Assembly: GCA_023213395.1 (NCBI GenBank)
Contig: CM041465.1
Span: 134,733,741-134,797,740, forward strand
Reading direction: 5' to 3'
Length of the DNA: 64,000 nucleotides
From: Cycas panzhihuaensis
Taxonomy: Eukaryota; Cycadophyta
Shown here piece after piece: positions 1-11,759 of this stretch; position 1 is the first letter of the stretch; every line of letters begins with the position of its first letter. The position numbers and the translations under genes are program-made. The notes below the pieces were generated by a model, which made no database searches, had not been told where the DNA came from, and worked only from the letters and a program-made list of their open reading frames with translations.

Positions 1-1951
1 TAGGCAATTCGACCAAATTCCAAGTACCATTCTTTTCAATAGAATGGGTTTCTTCATCCATGGTAGCCTTCCAATTTTCATTTTTAGAGGCCTCCTCAAA
101 GGTGGAAGGCTCATCAACACATAGCACTTCATCCATAAGTGCATAAATGGTCTATTGCCTGTATTTTGATGGACGTTTTCCTTCAATGATGTGGCCGTCC
201 TGAACTGTTTGAGTATACCATTTTGGTAACTTTTGAATTGAAGTGACTTGAACCTCAAGATCTTTTGGTCTAAGTGGTTGATCAACAGAAGATGTGCTAG
301 GATCAAGTGGAGTCATATCAGATGATGTAGACGGTCCAGCAGGTGCAGATGATGTACATGGAGTAGAAGATTGAGAGGGAAGGAAAGCCTCAACAATCTT
401 CTTGCCTTTGTCAATGGGGGGTTGCATGGATGCTGTTTGCAACTCCTTATGATCGTCTTCAACAAAGATTACATCTCTTGAGAGATGCATTTTCTTCCCA
501 ATGGGATCATACAACTTATAGGCTTTGCTATGAATGGCATAACCTACAAAGATGCATTTTAGACTATGCTTGTCTAATTTTGTTCTTTGTTGGTCGGGGA
601 TGTGCATATAAGCAGTGCACCCAAAAGTCCTCAAATGGCTAACAGTTGGCTTTTTGCCAGACCATGCCTCCTCGGGTGTGATGTTGGTGACTACTATAGT
701 TGGACTGCGATTGGACACATACACAACTGTGTGGAATGCCTCTGCCCAGTAAGCTCGAGTGAGTCCTTGTGCATACATCATTACTTTGGCTTTATTAGCC
801 AAAGTTCTGTTCATTCTTTCAGAGACTCCATTTTGTTGAGGAGTGTGAGGAATAGTCAGTTGTCTCTGAATGCCATTATCCTTGCAAAATTGAGTGAATT
901 CATTTGAAATAAATTCACCTCCATTCTTTGTCCGTAATGTTTTGATAGAGTGGCCAGACTCGTTCTCTACTTCAAGCTTGAATTCTTTGAATTTTGAAGC
1001 GACGAGACTTGTGCTTGATGAAGTAGACCCAGACTTTATGAGAAAAGTCATCAATGAAGGAGATGTAGTACAAAGCTCCTCCAAAAGATGCGGTGGACAT
1101 AGGTCCACACAAATCTGAGTGTACCAGCTGCAAAGGATGTGATGCACGCCATGCTTTGCCTTTAGGGAAAGGCAAGCGATGTTGAGTCCCCATTATGCAC
1201 ACTTCACAAAGACATTTTGTGCCATATATCTTTGGAAGCCCATGTACCATGTTTTTGTTGATCATCTGCCTGAGATTGTCTAAGCTCAAATGGCCTAGAC
1301 GTTGATGCCCAAGTTGCATCTTGGACAAGTGTTGAGTGACAATCGAACCAGAGTAAGAAGAATCAAGTGTTATATTATTAGCATCCAATTTGTAGAGGCC
1401 ATAATCCTCATATCCAACAGCTACTACTTGGTCATCTTTGTCACTTATTATACATTTCCCATTTTTGAACAAGACGCTCATCTGTTGCTTGTCCAACTTG
1501 CTAGCAGATAGTAAGTTTTTGTCCATGGAAGGTATGAAGTAGGCATTGCCATTGGGAAATGAAGAGGAAGGATTAGAAGAAGAGTGAAATGGAGCTATTG
1601 TGCCTATTCCAGAAATCTTAACAGATTGATTGTTGCCAAAGGTCACTGATTGACCTTTTTCTTCCTTGATGTCGGTAAGGAGTTCTTCACTCCCAGTCAT
1701 GTGTTGTGAAGCTCCAGAATCAATAATCCAAGTTTCATCAACATTGAATGATTGATAAGCACAAAATAGTTTGTCTTCATCTGCAAACTGATTGAAGTGG
1801 CGTTGATTGCCACCTCTAAAACCCCCCCTTCCTCTTTGACCTCCTCGATAGGCACCTCGATTTGGTCGAGGGGTTCTTCATCTTTTCTTCTTGCTGGAAT
1901 CTTTGTTGGAATTGCTGACGTGGCTACTGCTGTCTCTGATTTTGTTGACAT
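1..1951 (-). pseudogene. RLC-A pol: protease, GAG-pre-integrase, integrase, start of RT region
   Basis: The copia protease signature WIIDSGAS is encoded near 1705-1735. It is followed by a GAG-pre-integrase segment with a histidine/cysteine array (LGHQRLGHLSLDNL, CLCEVCIMG) and the integrase core: HSDLCGPM, FIDDFSHKVWVYF, then TPHTPQQNGVSERMNRT with the catalytic Glu. The integrase C-terminal half spans roughly 152-1147. A TAG at 152-154 ends that frame, but homology to the linker before RT (EPSTFEEAS, then W-K-A-T-M-D-E-E) continues to base 1. Frames change near 1000-1150 and 1700, so no full polyprotein is possible. Role when intact: maturation of the polyprotein and chromosomal insertion of the cDNA. 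Confidence 0.85.
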
Positions 1952-1962
1952 GGCTGCTGCTG

Positions 1963-2772
1963 CTAATGACGTAGATCTGCTTGCTTCTTCCTACAATCAG
2001 GTGCTATGTGGCCAGCTTTGCAAAAATAATGACAAACAACATTGGTCTTTGAAGAACCAATGTTCATGTTTCCAAATTGCTTTGTGAGTGCAGGTTTGGA
2101 GTTCTGCTTGGCCTTTGATTTGGCCGTGAATGCACCTGATGTTGATGGTTCGTCTTCATTATCCTTGGTGTAAATTTGTTCCTCTTGAAGCAATAAACTT
2201 TCAAGTTCATCAAATGACATTCTCTTGAGTGAACCATCTTGTGTGGTAGAAGATATAAAGCCATTGTAGTCCTTTGGCAAAGCTTTGGTGATAGATGTTA
2301 TAAGTTCATCTCTTGTTGTTGGACTACCTAGTGTATTCAACTCATTACATACCTCCTTGATGGAGGAAAGAAAAGCCGACATAGGCTTGACAAACTTTAC
2401 AGAATACAACTTGGCTTTTACCATCAAAATGCGAGCTTCATCTCGCCTTTCATACAAAAAGGACAAAATGTCTCGTGCTTACTTGGAAGTTTTTGCACAT
2501 ACAATATTTTGATCTACATGTACATCAAGAATCATGTGAAGGAAGGCCAAAGCGATTTCATCTTTGGCTTCCCAAGTAGCAACAAAAGCATCATCAGGTT
2601 GAATAGTTACATCACCATTGACAACAGGTACAGGTTGGGGTATCCTTCCAGAAACATAACCCCAAAATTCATTCATTATCAACAGATTCTGAGTGATCCT
2701 CTTCCATTCTTGATAGTTATCTTGACTTGTTAATCTAATGGTGCATGCATTAAGCATGTTAATTGCAGCCAT
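1963..2772 (-). pseudogene. RLC-A gag (capsid/nucleocapsid), broken
   Basis: It begins at the ATG ending at 2772 (MAAINMLNACTIRLTSQ) and matches the copia gag N-terminus, with the pattern N-Y-x-x-W-K-R and G-Y-V-S-G-R-I-P-Q-P. The downstream piece (1963-2466) carries the UBN2-like helical gag region (ELNTLGSPTTRDELI, FDELESLLLQEEQ) and ends in one zinc knuckle. The knuckle is odd: it reads CHYFCKAGHIAPDC, so the first two cysteines are three residues apart instead of two. A frameshift or stop lies between 2466 and 2479. Gag would build the virus-like particle in the cytoplasm. Confidence 0.82.
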
Positions 2773-4973
2773 GTTTCAGTTGTAAGGCTTGAAGCTAGCA
2801 GATAACTTGGAAACTCAAAGCTTTCGTCGCTTAAGTTCCACCTTCTAATGAAACCAACAGTTCTGATCTTACTAGAAGATCCAACAACTGAATGGAATGA
2901 TGAGGGGTGGAGGACTAGGCTATGGAGTTGGTCCAACCCTGATCTATAGAGGAGATCCAACAGTTGGCCAAGTTAAATCTAGGACAAGGCAGGTAGGGTT
3001 GATCTGCATGGACGTACCATGCTTTCCCTAGGATTCACAGCCCCAATAACACCCTTTTCGAACCTCTTTTCCCTCAAGCAACCTTAATTGTCGTACATTG
3101 ACCGTACGGTCGGTTGGTCCCTTAGGGAATGCACCAAGTTTAAGGTTATTTTAGAGGTAAGGTTTGAACCTTTTTCGGGCCTCTCCAACAAGATTTTAGT
3201 CGCTTTTTAGAAGGTTAAAGTGAACTTAAAATTTATTTTTACTTGGATGATGTACTTATGAAAGTGCTTGATTAAGCTTACAATGAAAAGAGGCTTCAAA
3301 AAGAAGCAAATTTAGTACATCAATATGAACACTTAAAGTGTTGTTACAATGAGCACTTAATGAAGTATAGTGCTTATGCAGATCCAAGTAAAAAACAGAT
3401 GCTTGATTACAATGAGTTTTGCAAGAAAAGTACTTTGAAGATGTACTTAAGTACTCAATGAAGCAAAGCAAAACCTTGTGATGAAGATACAAATGAGTTC
3501 TCTTTAATGCTCAAGAGTGAAGGTAAGAGAACCACTTGCAAAATAGAACACCAAGTACCAAGTGTTGGGACTTTAAAATAGTCCCAACGATAAAAAAATG
3601 AAGTGATTTTATTAAGTACAAAGTATTTTTGAGCCCTTTTTGTGACTAAGGGCAATAAGTCACCATGCAAGGTGCCTTAAAAGAAGTGTTTGAAATAGTG
3701 ATAAATATCACTTTTACAATATGCAAACACTTAGAATCACTTCACCTAAGCCAATTAACATTTATACAACATTAATTAAGTGTTAAAAAAAGGCTTAAAG
3801 AGCCAAAAACAAAGGCTGAATTTTTATTTTTATTTTTTGCAACTTTAGCAATAAGGACACCACGTAGGGAGCCTTGATTGAGGACTTAAACCCAGAAATT
3901 TTAATATCCAAAGATGAGTGACTATTTTAGCTTTAATGATTTGATGAAATCACTAAGTACAATGAAGATTTTAAACTTCAAAAATCAAAAGTTTGATTTG
4001 AATTTTTCAAAAAAAAAAAAAAAGGTCGCTCATGGCAGCGTGACTTGGGTGGCTCCCATGGACACGCAAATGATGAGAATAGTGTGTAGAGACCTCTGTT
4101 TGTGCTGAAAATTCAGGAGGAGGGGTGCCCTAGTGGTATCCAACTCCCTCTAAAATCTCAAGGCTTTTCGTCAAGTGTGCAGAGAGTTGCAAGTAATTGA
4201 AGTTATGGTTGGTTACACGTCCTTGAGAAAGGAAAACTAGAGCCGTACGGCTGTTCAGGGTTTTAAACCCTCGTATTAATCACTAAAACTCTTCCCTTAA
4301 GTTTGCTACAGCTACATGCAGGGTTAGTATGTGGACAACCAACTTGATATGAGAAAAAAGAGTGAAAAACAATTATTTTTTGTGCTTTTGAGTGGGGTTT
4401 CAAGGCTGAAAATGCCGAGAAATTGATCCACAGCCTGCAAGGGTCCTCAAACTTCAAGTAAATTCAGTTTGAGAGCTTCAAATGGCTGGAGAATAGCTCA
4501 GCACCCAAATGTGAGAAAAAAATTAGCTAAAAAATGCAGATTTTAGTAGAAAAATTACAAAAAACGTGAGTAAACTTGTCCAGATTTGAGGAACAACTGA
4601 TACAAATTGATTACAAAACAGTTATGAAAATGCTTATAAAGCTGATTTGTAGTCACAAAGTGATCTAATATCTCAGATCTGCCTCTTATCTTTGAAAAAA
4701 TAAAATTTTCTTGAAGAAAAATTAAGGAAAAAGCACTAGTTTTGAAGAAAACAATGTTGCACCCTTTGATAGAGATCTGAAAATAAAATTTCAGATATGA
4801 AAGTAGCCTTGCTCCAGCCTTCAACACTGCTTCAAGAAGCTTGAATTTGCAAAAAATGGATCTTAGCAAACCTTGGATCGCCTTCGGAGGGCGAAGGTCG
4901 TCACCAAGGGTTTGTAACCCTTTTTTGAATCTCCTTGAGCAAAAAAATCGAGCAGAGGAACTAGTCTCCTCTA
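2773..4973 (-). other. RLC-A untranslated leader (about 2.2 kb)
   Basis: No coding homology seen on either strand. The stretch lies between the primer site and gag. It holds poly-A near 4009-4024 and two GTACGG-type sites (3091-3110, and a CCGTACGG palindrome at 4243-4250) like those in other leaders of this window. It is long for a copia leader, so an unrecognised old insertion inside it is possible. Confidence 0.5.
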
Positions 4974-4985
4974 GCTCTGATACCA
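4974..4985 (-). promoter_or_regulatory. RLC-A primer binding site
   Basis: On the minus strand this reads TGGTATCAGAGC, the classic complement of the initiator tRNA-Met 3' end. It is two bases from the LTR end at 4988. A second partial copy (CACATTTGGTATCA) lies at 5135-5148 inside the LTR. Confidence 0.85.
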
Positions 4986-4987
4986 AA

Positions 4988-5536
4988 TGTGAAAAGGGGC
5001 CTAATGGCCTCACAATCCCAAGATCTAGAAGCTAGGTTCACTCTAGTTCTAGAAAGCACAAATGCTAACAAGTATGATACTCTTAAAAGCATAAGCAAAA
5101 CAAAGCATGAAAATGAAGGAGCAAGAGAATGATACCAAATGTGTGGGGTTGGAATTGGTCCAACCTCCAAATGAATAAATAGTTTGATTAGCAACCGACA
5201 AAGATAATAATCTGACTCCAACTCTATATGAGAACAATGAGAAGAGGTCTCATTATATAGAGTGAAATGAGAGACCTAAGGCATTAGATGTTTGACAAGT
5301 GTCAAACATCCAAGGTACATGCTTTGCATGTAGGACATGTGTCCTTTTGGGGCTCTCAAGTGAGCAAAAGTGCATGGGGGGTCATTTGACCCTTTAGTGA
5401 CAACGTTGTGTCACTAGAAAGAATGTGGGTGTGCACTTTATCACTTAAGTGATAAGTCACCCCTAAAGTACAAAAGTACAAATATTACATGAAAAATAAA
5501 GTACATAATCTTAACATGTAAACATAAGGTTTAACA
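4988..5536 (-). repeat. RLC-A 5' LTR (549 bp)
   Basis: On the minus strand it starts TGTTAAACC and ends TTTTCACA, next to the primer site. A TATA-like CTATATAATGAGACC (plus 5246-5260) fits a promoter reading leftward. The last 158 bp may be a duplicated or inserted piece because the LTR-end/primer junction motif occurs twice. Confidence 0.78.
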
Positions 5537-5744
5537 GTCTCATCATTGTTTTTGGCACTTAATTGATTTGTAATTCATCACAATAATGGATTATTAGTGT
5601 TGTGTTTATATATTTGATGGCTAGGTATAGTTTATTTTTGTGTGCTTGTTTTTTCTTTTGGGCCATTTTTTTATTTATCTATCAGGAGATGAATGAAAAT
5701 TCATAATACAAGGACAACCACAGTTGTCCCTAGTTTGAGCAACA
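5537..5744 (-). repeat. RLG-T 3' LTR, inner 208 bp
   Basis: The minus-strand start TGTTGCTCAAACTAGGG matches the starts of the RLG-N2 LTR (TGTTGCTTAAAGTTGGG, at 42081) and the RLG-N1 LTR (TGTTGCATGAAGTTGAGG, at 59959). Three copies agree on this boundary. The rest of the LTR is displaced beyond base 1 by the RLC-A insertion. Confidence 0.65.
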
Positions 5745-6340
5745 TGTTAATATACACTTGGATAGGATTTTAGTTTGCTTAACTTTTACGACTCTCGACA
5801 AATTGAGTCCTTCAAGTTCTCTTGACTGTACAAAGTTATTGTTACAGATTCCCACTATTTTGTAAGGCCCCATCCATCTCATCTTCAACTTCTTTGGAAG
5901 TGTTATGAATATTACTGTTATAGAGGAGCGCCTTGTCACCATTTTGAAATTTGGCTACTTAGATGTGATGGTTGTGTAGCCCTTTTGTTGAGGAGCATCT
6001 TGTCACCATTCTGAAATTGGGGTGCTCCGATGTGGCAATTGTGCCATGTCTTTTGCCAATCCTTTTCAATTGCTTGCATCCATACCATCATGTTGTGTGT
6101 ATCTTCCAATTGTAGGAACTATAATAATCTTTCCCTCGAAGACTTTGTATCATTGAGATAGTATGTTGATGTGATGTGATATGGAGATTAGGAATCTTGA
6201 ATTCATGTGGAACCACTGCCTCAATCTCACACACCAAGCGGAAGGGAGTCTGGCTTGTGGATCTTTTGTAGGTGGTTTTGGAAGTCCATAATATTGAGGG
6301 TAACTTCTTGGCCTAATGTACTCTTCCAACATCAGAACTC
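5745..6340 (-). pseudogene. RLG-T integrase C-terminal region
   Basis: Minus-strand reading gives TPFRLVCEIEAVVPHEF near 6215-6265, the plant gypsy integrase signature usually seen as TPF-x-LVYG-x-EAV-x-P. Near 5800-5900 it gives KMRWMGPYKIV, the strand-rich tail domain. A 40-50 bp stretch is repeated near 5925-6035 (about TTGTCACCATT...GAAATT). Stops and frameshifts are frequent. Confidence 0.65.
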
Positions 6341-6345
6341 ATTTG

Positions 6346-6935
6346 TGTTAAAAATAATGTCTAATTCATACTCATTCTTTATTTCAAGTTGATTGATGAG
6401 TTACATTAGGCAGGTCCTCTCGTGAGTTGTGTATCCATTCTTTTCTCTCACATTCGAGGGTATGCATATGTTGTAATTGATAGTCTCTCACATGCAAGAG
6501 CATGCATAAGTTGTATCTGTTGTTGCTTTATTCCGATTTTATTCTTTTCTCTTACACTCTCACTATTTATGAGAGGTGATTGTGAGTTGCGTATCCATTC
6601 TTTTCTCTCACATTCGAGGTATACATATGTTGTAACCGATAGTCTCTCACATGCAAGAGCATGCCTGAATTGTATCTGTTGTTTGGTTTATTCCGGTTTT
6701 ATTCTTTTCTCTTACACTCTCACTATTTATGAGAGGTGATCTTACTCTCTTGTATTATGTAAGGATTCATCTTCGAAGGTTTGAGCAACATTTGTCTACC
6801 TTGGAGAGTAGATTGGTGAGAGCTCATTGTACACATTGCAATCTAATACAAGATTCCTTTATTCTTGTATGCTATTGTGCAAATGTTTCTTGTTGTGCTT
6901 CCATATTTTTGTTGTTTTCACTCTAATTTCCAACA
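6346..6935 (+). repeat. RLC-B 5' LTR (590 bp)
   Basis: Starts TGTTAAAAATAATG and ends TTTCCAACA directly before the primer site. It is 161 bp longer than the 3' LTR because it holds a tandem duplication. Confidence 0.88.
6422..6741 (+). repeat. 160-bp tandem duplication inside the RLC-B 5' LTR
   Basis: Unit one is 6422-6581 and unit two 6582-6741. Both start GTGAGTTG and run to GAGAGGTGAT with few differences. The 3' LTR has one unit (from about 17571). Confidence 0.9.
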
Positions 6936-6946
6936 TGGTATAAAAG
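6936..6946 (+). promoter_or_regulatory. RLC-B primer binding site
   Basis: TGGTATAAAAG lies flush against the LTR end CCAACA. It is a decayed form of the tRNA-Met-type site TGGTATCAGAG. Confidence 0.75.
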
Positions 6947-7840
6947 TCCACGATTAATTTCTAAGATTTTTTTTGAGTCTAATCATGTTTTTTTGCTTGT
7001 TATCAATTTTATCATTGTTATCATGTTTTTCTACCTCTGATCATTTTTTTGCTATGGGTATCTCCATTACTAATTTATGTAACTTTTAAGCTAACCCATG
7101 AGGGCTTTGCATGAGAAAGGTGTTGGTTCTATTGTAGGGGCATTTTTGGCCACAATGGGCATTCTGAATCTCTTGTTTTTCTAGGATTTCTACTTGTGGG
7201 TTTGTTCCTATCTAGTTCAAGACTCATTCGACATTAAATCCACCCTTCAAAACGGGAAATCTCAGTGTAAATCTTCTCTAAAAGTTGAAGAAATGGGGCA
7301 GCCTTCTAAAACCCCATTTTGAGCTTCAAACAATAGAAAATCTTTGATTTCTTCCTTGAAATCATTTATAGTTGCCTAGATTTGCTATATATCAATTTGT
7401 TTTAGTTGAAAGACGTGGAAAATCTCCTTAGAAATCATCATGTGAGCCTCATGATCGAAGTTGGGCGTGTTTGGGCAGTAGCGGTTGTCAAAAGTCTATG
7501 GCATCTAAAATTGATTCAACATATTCTTTTTTAATATTTCACTTTCCTAATGTTTCGGTGAAATTTAAGTGGATTGTTATCTATTTCAAGTTCGCGCTTT
7601 TTGTTTTAAGTCATCAGTCATATGCATTGAAGGGACAAAGACTCCATAAAGGGACTAAACCTTATTTCTTAGTTGTTCATTGTCCATTTTGAGTAGTTCT
7701 TGCTTTCAACATCATTATTTCTACTATATTTTCATTTTTGTGGTCAAAATTTGTAACAAGACCTTGCAACTACTGAAGTTTTACATAAACTTATGCTTGT
7801 GGTCATTGTCATGTGCATAAATTTTCAAACTGTCGGGTGT
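6947..7840 (+). other. RLC-B leader
   Basis: No convincing coding homology. A 73-codon open frame at 7471-7692 has no recognisable domain. Confidence 0.5.
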
Positions 7841-8430
7841 TAACATCGCTAATTACATTTTACTGGATGCACACAAATTAAATGACAAGAATAATGTAAC
7901 ATGGAAATTTAAAATTTTCAATATTTTGGCCCTCAAAAAATTAATGAAGATTGTTTAAGGAAAGAAATCAAAGCTAGTTGTGATGTGCAGAGGTATTAGC
8001 AATCATTGGGCTCATAGTTGTTGATGACCTCATCACACATCTACAAGGCAAGATTATGTCAAGGGACGAATGGTAGACTCTTCAAGACCTATATGAGATA
8101 AAAAATTAGACAAGAGTGTTGTACTTGAGAAATCTACTTTATTCTTGTAAAATGACTGTAGATGACTCTATCTCTTATCATTTTCAGAAATTAAAGGAGA
8201 TAAGAGATTAATTAATTGGAAGAGGCGAGAAATAGAGGATAGAGAGCTTGTGGACATTACACTTAATAGCTTGCATGAAGGCTATTACATTATTGTAACT
8301 AGTTTGTGTCTGACTGAGAGAGCACATCTATTTACATTTGAGGAGTTAGCTAGACTTCTCTTGCACGAGGAGCAACATATAGGAGGTTACATTGGTAGTA
8401 GCAACTGCATGGCATAAACATATCAATTTA
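7841..8430 (+). pseudogene. RLC-B gag, N-terminal and central part
   Basis: Near 7849-7960 the reading KLNDKNNVTWKFKIFNIL matches the start of copia UBN2-type gag (K-L-N-G-x-N-x-x-x-W-K-x-x-M). Further on, FQKLKEIRD and FEELARLLLHEEQ are typical of the later gag helices. Several stops and shifts separate these blocks. Confidence 0.65.
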
Positions 8431-8444
8431 GAAAGAAGCTTTAG

Positions 8445-10053
8445 ATGAATGCTCCTAAACAAATTCCACCATCTTCTTATGGCATGAATGAATCCAAAAG
8501 CAAATCTAAAACGGATGTTACGTGCACTTATTGCAATAAAAAAGTTCACCATGAGAAGAACTATTGCAAAAAGAAAGTAGATATGAAGAAAGTTAGTGAT
8601 TCTACCATCTTATCTACTGATGATGACAAAATCTTTGCATTCAATGTTGTATCTAGCATGGATGGTCCTTGGTACATTGATTTCGGTGATTCAAATCATA
8701 TTACTTTTCACAATATTGGTTTAGTGAACTCAAAGGGGGTCATAATTGAACCATTGTTCTTGGTGATAACAATCAACATAAAGTAGTCAGGAAGGGCACA
8801 ATAATTCTTAATCAACTTGATCGCATGATTAAAATCTCTAATGTGATTTATGCACCATCATTTAAGCATAATTTGCTTTCTATAAGCCGAATGACTAAAC
8901 AAAATTTGAAGATTGAGTTTGACGCCATTAAGTGTGTCTTAAAATATGGCGATTTTGTAATCACTTAAGCAGTTGAAGAGAATGGTTTGTATAAATTCTT
9001 TAGCACACTTGAGCATGGTCTTGTTGCAAGCTCATCTAATATTTTATGGCATGACTACTTTGGTCATTTGAACTATCATAATTTTCAATTGCTATATAAG
9101 CTAAAAATGGTATATGATCTTCTTTTAATTCAGAAATATGATAAGATCTGCAGTGCATGTGCATTAGGGAAGCAACACAGGTAGAAATTTGTCAAGTCCA
9201 AATGGTTGGCTAAGGACAAATTGGAGTTGTTTCATTCTAACTTATGTGCACCAATTACACCAATTTCACTTGGACGCACAAAGTACTTCATGACCTTCAT
9301 TGATGATTTCACAAGAAAGACTTGGGTCTACCTTCTGAAAAAAAAAGGTCTGAAGTATTTACAAAGTTCAAGGAGTTCAAGGCTAAAGTAGAAAACTTCT
9401 CTAGGAAGAAGATCAAAATTTGGAGGAGTGACAATGGAGGCGAGTACTAATAAACTGAATCTACTAATTTTGGCAAGAATCATGTCATTTAATGACAATT
9501 GATTACATCTTATACATCACAGCAAAATGGCATGCTTGAAAGGAAGAATCATGCCATTTCTAAGATGGCTAGATGCATGCTCAAGGCCAAAAATATCTCA
9601 AATGGTTTTTGGGGTGAAGCTATGAATACAACTGTGTGCTTATTGAACATAAGTCCAACAAAAGTTGTTCGAAATATAACTCCTAAAAAAACTTGGATGG
9701 ACGAAAAACCCTTAGTTTGTAATCTTCGAGTGTTTGGATGTGCTGCTTTTGTACATGTGCCTGATGTAAGAAGACAAAAACTTGATGACAAAAGTCATAA
9801 GTGCATTTTTGTCTTGAATAGCAAGTCATCGAAAGCTTATAAGCTTTGGGATCCTTCAAAGAGGAAGATTGTAATAAGTAGGGATATTTTGTTTGATGAG
9901 GAAAGTGTTTCCATTATAAATGTTGATGCCAAAGGCAATGAAATGAAGAATGGAATTGATAAGAGGAGTGAAAAAGTGTGGAAATTCTTGCAGATGTTTC
10001 ATCTTCCTCCTCTCCTTTTAAGAAGTTCCCAAATGGTATATGCAAAGTATTAA
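8445..10053 (+). pseudogene. RLC-B gag zinc knuckle, protease, integrase
   Basis: The knuckle is CTYCNKKVHHEKNYC (8521-8565). The protease site reads WYIDFGDSNHITF instead of D-S-G-A/C, so the catalytic triplet is damaged. GAG-pre-integrase follows at 8987-9184 (WHDYFGHLNYHNF, CSACALGKQHR, then TAG). The integrase core follows at 9206-9391 (LFHSNLCAPITP, where the usual HTDLCGP aspartate is Asn; [14 protein letters not shown]). The catalytic-Glu segment TSYTSQQNGMLERKNHA and the C-terminal domain lie at 9499-10053. The frame ends just before the RLG-C insertion. Confidence 0.85.
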
Positions 10054-10080
10054 AGATTCCAAGGTTGGAGACATCAATAT

Positions 10081-10415
10081 CGATATGATTTTTGACTCAG
10101 CCCTCTTTGATTCTTGGACTCAGAACATACATAAGAGCAGTAAGTCCTTCAGGTCTTAGAGTTTTCTTTAAGAGAAACAGAACCTGAATAGAGCCAAAGG
10201 AGAGGGTAAGAAAGAATGTCTCTTTTCTTCATTCATTCCTTTGTGAATTGTACATCTTTATACAAACTCAAGTTAGTTTGTATGTAAGACATGTGTCACC
10301 TCCGTACCTAATTATTAATTAGGTCCCTTAAGTGACTTTTACAATGTTGTATATAATTGGGTAGTTAAGTACCTTTTACAATATTTAGAGAAAAACATTA
10401 GGACTAAACTCATCA
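10081..10415 (-). repeat. RLG-C 3' LTR (335 bp)
   Basis: Matches 15710-16040 along its length; the outer terminal base pair has mutated (CG for TG). TTTATAC at 10258-10264 is TGTATAAA on the minus strand, a likely TATA box. The same LTR family occurs in plus orientation at 49959-50301. Confidence 0.9.
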
Positions 10416-11748
10416 TTTCCTGCTTGCTTAAAAGATATTGACCCCAATTTCTGCTGAAGATGGGGAAAATGTTCCTGGAGGGTTGACTCAAAAATCCATT
10501 TAGCACTTATGGACAGAGTTCCTTTACGGCCAAGGAGATATGTAGTCGTAGTGTGTTGTCGTGTCCAGCGATGTCTTGTGTCAAGAATGATGTCTTCAGA
10601 AAGTAGAGGTTGGAAATCTAGAATTGTATTAAGAGGAAGAATAGTAGGAGGTTTAGCTTCCAAATGTGGTGCTTCATATAACTTGAGCTGACTAATATTG
10701 ACATCATGAATTCCCAGATGTGTAGGCTGATCAAGACGAAATGCGTTTGGTCCTATTGCCTGAAGAATAGTATATGGACCAAACTGAATAGGTTTAAGCT
10801 TGTGGTTATTCTTAACCCGTTTACGTTGAAGGTGTAGCCATACTTTATCGCCAACTTTAAAAGAACCTATAGAACAATGCTGATCATGAGCGGATTTATA
10901 TTTGATTTCTGTCTGATGAAGAATCTGGCTAATCTTGGAGTGCAACTTGGTCATATGGTCAATGAAAGAGACCATTTTTTGTTGTTCCTTTTATTCATGC
11001 CCTGTGACAGGAGAAGGTACAGCCAAAGATAACTCATAAGGAGCAAGTGGTTGATATCCATAACAAACTTCGAAAGGAGATCGTCCAAGAGAAACGTGAG
11101 TTGCTCTATTATAGCTGTGTTGGATATGATGAAGATGTGTATTCCATTGTTTACTGCTATGTTGGTAAATGCGAAGTGCATGTACCAGGGTGCAGTTAAC
11201 TACTTCTATTTGGTTGTTAGTCTGGGGATGAAACAATGTGGAATACTTTAGTTGACAACCAAGCATCTTCCATAGAGACTTCCAGAAATAGTTGAGAAAT
11301 CGACTATCTCTATTAGAAATTATAGAAAGAGGAAGTCCATAATGACTCCAAACATGCTTAAAAAATAGGTTTGTAGCGTGAGAAGCTGAGATGTTCTTGG
11401 TGTAGGGAATAAAAATAGCCATTTTGGAAAATCGACAAACAATGACGAAGATGCAATCGTAAACATGTTGAGTTGTAGGAAGCCCACTGATGAAATCTAT
11501 TGAAATAGATTGCCGGTGTCGGCTAGGAACGGGAAGTGGCTGATAAAGACCAAGCTTACGGTTAGATGGCTTGGACTGACTGTAGAGAGAGCAACGTTGT
11601 ACAAAATCTGCAATTGTCTTTGGCATAGAAGGCCAATAAAAATATCACTAAAGATGTTGAAGAGTTTTATGCATGCTGAAGTGTCCGCCACAAGTCGAAG
11701 AATGAACTTCCTTAAGGATCTATTGTCGTAGAGCATCCATAGGAACAC
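10385..11748 (-). pseudogene. RLG-C integrase with chromodomain-like C-terminus
   Basis: The zinc-binding end reads FVQRCSLYSQSKPSNRK (canonical second Cys lost). The core has SIDFISGLPTT, then IISNRDSRF where the catalytic Asp of S-D-R-D is Asn, then FHPQTNNQIEVVNCTL with the catalytic Glu. The 196-aa frame 10385-10975 has the tail domain (GDKVWLHLQRKR, QFGPYTILQAIG) and a chromodomain-like end (SAKWIFESTLQEHFPHL), running slightly into the LTR. Chromodomains steer insertion toward particular chromatin in chromoviruses; function here is inferred only. Confidence 0.85.
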
Positions 11749-11759
11749 ATAGTCGATTC

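Larger units (their letters stand above)
1..5536 (-). mobile_element. RLC-A: Ty1/copia LTR retrotransposon, 5' part, cut by the window edge
   Basis: Reading leftward from 5536 the order is LTR, tRNA-Met-type primer site, a long leader, gag, protease, integrase and the start of the RT region. This is the copia order. The rest of RT, RNase H and the 3' LTR lie before base 1. It sits inside the LTR of RLG-T, whose sequence resumes at 5537. The target duplication cannot be checked because the other end is outside the window. Confidence 0.88.
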
